A stretch of 5,301 nt of DNA from JBFLVQ01 sp040758525 (GTDB lineage: Bacteria > Acidobacteriota > Blastocatellia > Chloracidobacteriales > JADJPF01), in the NCBI GenBank assembly GCA_040758525.1, contig JBFLVQ010000659.1, forward strand, positions 1 through 5,301. Reading direction: 5' to 3'. The notes under the pieces are model-generated. The model was given only the letters and a program-made list of their open reading frames with translations. It ran no database searches and had not been told where the DNA came from. The first letter of the stretch is position 1; each line of letters starts with the position of its first letter. The translations under genes were made by a program, and so were the position numbers. Of this stretch, positions 5,276 through 5,301 are shown piece after piece.

Positions 5276-5301
5276 ATGCGTCCATTAATCTACCTTCTAG
5301 C
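5276..5301 (+). CDS. Probable start of a plus-strand gene, cut by the window edge
   Basis: Only eight codons are visible, reading MRPLIYLL. The Met-Arg then hydrophobic run resembles the start of a signal peptide or membrane segment. AGGTAGG lies about 8 bases upstream of the ATG and a sigma-70-like promoter precedes it. Too little is present to name a product. Confidence 0.38.

Overview
This is a bacterial chromosomal segment of moderate GC with tightly packed genes. It holds the 5' part of a class II (adenosylcobalamin-dependent) ribonucleotide reductase gene, a prokaryotic class 1b speD, a Roadblock/LC7 gene and several proteins of unknown role. This points to a free-living, cobalamin-using bacterium. 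MglB-like Roadblock proteins and NrdJ occur together in deep-branching phyla such as Acidobacteriota and Chloroflexota, but I cannot fix the taxon from the sequence and treat that as a weak guess.

Layout: the left two thirds are read on the minus strand. From right to left they hold a TetR-type regulator (3429-2785), a class I SAM-dependent methyltransferase (2781-1993) and a Roadblock/LC7 protein (1986-1459). These three are separated by only 3 and 6 bases, so they form one operon, driven by a good sigma-70-type promoter at 3492-3520. After a 155-base gap comes speD (1303-923). A 329-base regulatory region follows, and then the start of nrdJ (593 to the window edge). The nrdJ region carries a sigma-70-like promoter, two sites resembling NrdR boxes spaced exactly 31 bp apart, and a leader of about 150 nt with a GC-rich hairpin.

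The right third holds a plus-strand gene for an all-helical protein of 350 residues that I do not recognise (3615-4667). It is divergent from tetR and shares a 185-base control region with it. It converges, with 5 bases between stop codons, on a small secreted protein of NTF2-like/DUF4878-like appearance (5095-4673, minus). The last 26 bases appear to begin another plus-strand gene behind its own promoter.

How the parts work together: nrdJ (dNTP supply) and speD (polyamine supply) are housekeeping genes that probably have separate promoters. The TetR, methyltransferase and Roadblock genes look like an autoregulated cassette, possibly also controlling the divergent unknown gene. The observations most worth checking are the NrdR-box pair, a tiny overlapping upstream ORF in front of an SD-less speD start, and the TetR-methyltransferase-Roadblock operon without an adjacent small GTPase.
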